DNA of 6,672 nucleotides from Bacillota bacterium. GTDB lineage: Bacteria; Bacillota; Bacilli; Bacillales_B; DSM-18226. Both the position numbers and the translations under genes were made by a program. The notes under the pieces are model-generated. The model made no database searches and had not been told where the DNA came from. It saw only the letters and a list, made by a program, of their open reading frames with translations. The stretch is from contig JAUZQA010000241.1 in the NCBI GenBank assembly GCA_030705665.1, forward strand, positions 1 through 6,672. Reading direction: 5' to 3'. Shown piece after piece: positions 5,793 through 6,672 of this stretch (its first letter is position 1; each line of letters opens with the position of its first letter).

Positions 5793-5820
5793 ATAATAAC
5801 ATGAAAAATTTTTGTGACAA
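5793..5820 (-). promoter_or_regulatory. Sigma-A promoter of the riboswitch RNA
   Basis: On the minus strand the -35 box is TTGTCA (5815-5820) and the -10 box is TATTAT (5793-5798), each five of six to consensus with a 16-base spacer. A TG one base before the -10 box makes it an extended -10 promoter. It sits just after the nitroreductase terminator and points at the riboswitch, with a predicted start near 5786. Confidence 0.7.
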
Positions 5821-5821
5821 C

Positions 5822-5854
5822 AAAAAAATAAGGCTCGCAATTGCGAACCTTATT
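5822..5854 (-). terminator. Intrinsic terminator of the nitroreductase gene
   Basis: The perfect palindrome TCGCAATTGCGA (5835-5846) is flanked, after one mismatch, by AATAAGG/CCTTATT (5827-5833 with 5848-5854). On the minus strand a run of seven T (5822-5828) follows. The stem overlaps the stop codon at 5850-5852, and the riboswitch promoter begins two bases beyond the T run. Confidence 0.92.
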
Positions 5855-6500
5855 CGATAATGATAGAAATCTCACTTACTTCCTTCCGTGCTATTCTCTT
5901 CGGAGTTTCCGCTGGATTTCCGAGTGCAATCACCATGTTTATTTCTTTCTCGCCCTCTATCCCCAAATATGCCCGTATTTTATCTTGGATTAACAATACC
6001 GGACCTGTCATTGGGCATGTTCCCAAACCCTTCGCGTATGCTGCGAGCATCAGATTCTGCGATGCTAAACAACTCGATTTAATTCCTTCTTCACGCCAAA
6101 CGGACTCGTCCACGAGTCTGATGGGATCGAATATTTTTGCTTTGAACTTTGAATTGTATGGTGTAGCCAAACAAATAATCAGCACCGGTGCGCCTGAAAA
6201 GGCGGTGGCGTAAGGACCGAATGAACGAAGCAAAAGCTTTGCTTCTTTTTTAAGCCCTTTTTCCTCCGCTTCTCCCGCCCGCTTGCGAAGCGCATCCCAC
6301 GTCATTTCTTCAATCTTTTTGATTTTCTCCCGGTCTTTAATGACAATGAATTCCCAGGTCTGGGAGTTTGTATCACTCGGTGCGTATCGTGCACAATCGA
6401 GGATATCTAAGATGTCCTCGTTGGATACGTCGATGTCTTTATATTTACGAATGCTTCTTCGATTTTGGATCAATTCTTTTATTTCTAAAAAATTAGTCAT
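5850..6500 (-). CDS. Nitroreductase family protein (FMN-dependent NAD(P)H oxidoreductase)
   Basis: The 216-residue product belongs to the nitroreductase fold. These are cytoplasmic FMN-dependent homodimers that pass electrons from NAD(P)H to nitro, quinone or other acceptors. The ATG at 6500 has Shine-Dalgarno GGGAG (6507-6511) six bases upstream. Motifs are RRSIRKYK (14-21, FMN phosphate contact), APSDTNSQTWEF (41-52, the family's 'APSa.N.QpW.F'), KSSCLASQNLMLAAYAKGLG with TCPMTGP (141-167), and NMVIALGNPAETP (188-200). The length is typical. The natural substrate cannot be read from the sequence, and the class also includes members with quite different chemistry. It is monocistronic, with its own promoter and terminator. 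By eye its base composition is more GC-rich than the genes to its left, which with the flanking repeats hints at separate origin. Confidence 0.93.
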   Translation of the reverse strand: MTNFLEIKELIQNRRSIRKYKDIDVSNEDILDILDCARYAPSDTNSQTWEFIVIKDREKIKKIEEMTWDALRKRAGEAEEKGLKKEAKLLLRSFGPYATAFSGAPVLIICLATPYNSKFKAKIFDPIRLVDESVWREEGIKSSCLASQNLMLAAYAKGLGTCPMTGPVLLIQDKIRAYLGIEGEKEINMVIALGNPAETPKRIARKEVSEISIIIE

Positions 6501-6536
6501 GTTTATCTCCCTTTTGCCATTTAAAACTGTAAATAT

Positions 6537-6545
6537 ATTATAACA
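6537..6545 (-). promoter_or_regulatory. Extended -10 promoter of the nitroreductase gene
   Basis: On the minus strand TGTTATAAT (6537-6545) gives a perfect TATAAT with a TG one base upstream, about 37 bases before the start codon. There is no good -35 box 16-18 bases further up, which is typical of extended -10 promoters or of activator dependence. Confidence 0.6.
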
Positions 6546-6588
6546 GAATAAAAAGCTGAGAAGATGCTTTTAAAGAATGTGAAGGATT

Positions 6589-6672
6589 GAACTTAAACTA
6601 TCCTGAGACGTTACTTCAATAAGAAAAAAGCATTACCGTTGTTCCAGTAATGCCCCCATTAGTTTAAGTGAA
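6589..6672. repeat. Inverted-repeat element (about 84 bp), possibly cut by the window edge
   Basis: The arms ACTTAAACTA (6591-6600) and TAGTTTAAGT (6660-6669) are perfect inverted repeats around a core that contains a terminator hairpin. The right arm TAGTTTAAGTGAA is identical to the arm at 5430-5442. I believe repeats with these TTCACTTAAACTA-type ends are dispersed in Bacillus genomes, but I cannot name the family. No transposase is present, so it is a REP- or MITE-like element. Confidence 0.7.
6624..6653 (-). terminator. Intrinsic terminator for a minus-strand gene beyond the right edge
   Basis: On the minus strand GCATTAC and GTAATGC (6647-6653 with 6630-6636) form a 7-bp stem around a ten-base loop, followed by six T (6624-6629). 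It would end a transcript arriving from the right, insulating the nitroreductase promoter. It forms the core of the inverted-repeat element. Confidence 0.75.

Noticed and set aside
5860..6213. 117-residue plus-strand ORF
   Set aside because: It is antisense to the nitroreductase, whose motifs are complete on the minus strand. The smaller ORF at 5888-6082 is rejected for the same reason.
6283..6543. 86-residue plus-strand ORF
   Set aside because: It is antisense to the nitroreductase start, promoter and ribosome site.

Overview
The window looks like chromosomal DNA from a low-GC, endospore-forming Bacillaceae (Bacillus or a close relative). The evidence is AT-rich DNA with strong GGAGG-type ribosome binding sites, a GerA-family spore germinant-receptor subunit, a close relative of Bacillus subtilis YoaI, a CBO0543-family membrane protein, and intrinsic terminators of the usual Firmicutes form. 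It is an accessory region with several short, separately terminated units and no long operon.

Layout, left to right. Positions 1-295 hold no supported gene. Positions 296-787 (+) encode a conserved 163-residue protein of unknown function. Positions 900-1399 (+) hold a CBO0543-family membrane protein broken by a one-base frameshift in a T8 run, ending in a strong terminator. Positions 1679-3124 (+) encode an HpaB/YoaI-type flavin-dependent hydroxylase, preceded by a perfect inverted repeat and an 11-bp direct repeat and followed by a terminator. Positions 3281-3634 (-) encode a Gly/Pro-rich protein built from 15-residue repeats nested in a 45-residue super-repeat, with a His/Tyr tail. Positions 3812-5266 (-) encode an orphan, divergent GerA-type A subunit with its own terminator and a candidate sigma-G promoter. 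Positions 5850-6500 (-) encode a nitroreductase with an extended -10 promoter and a terminator that overlaps its stop codon.

The most unusual part is 5520-5820 on the minus strand. Directly after the nitroreductase terminator comes a near-consensus extended -10 promoter, then a 12-bp hairpin, then what reads as a GEMM-I (cyclic di-GMP class I) riboswitch. It is followed by a good Shine-Dalgarno, an eight-codon ORF and an intrinsic terminator. The riboswitch therefore has no ordinary gene in its own transcript. It may control a tiny peptide or act as a short RNA, it may feed gerA by read-through, or its target may have decayed. This unit and the nitroreductase are bracketed by two inverted-repeat elements with the same arm (TAGTTTAAGTGAA), at 5395-5453 and 6589-6672, which suggests a cassette carried between copies of a dispersed repeat.

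Functionally the window mixes spore biology (GerA, possibly the Gly-rich protein), flavin redox enzymes (hydroxylase, nitroreductase) and second-messenger sensing (riboswitch). No pathway joining them is visible from the sequence.
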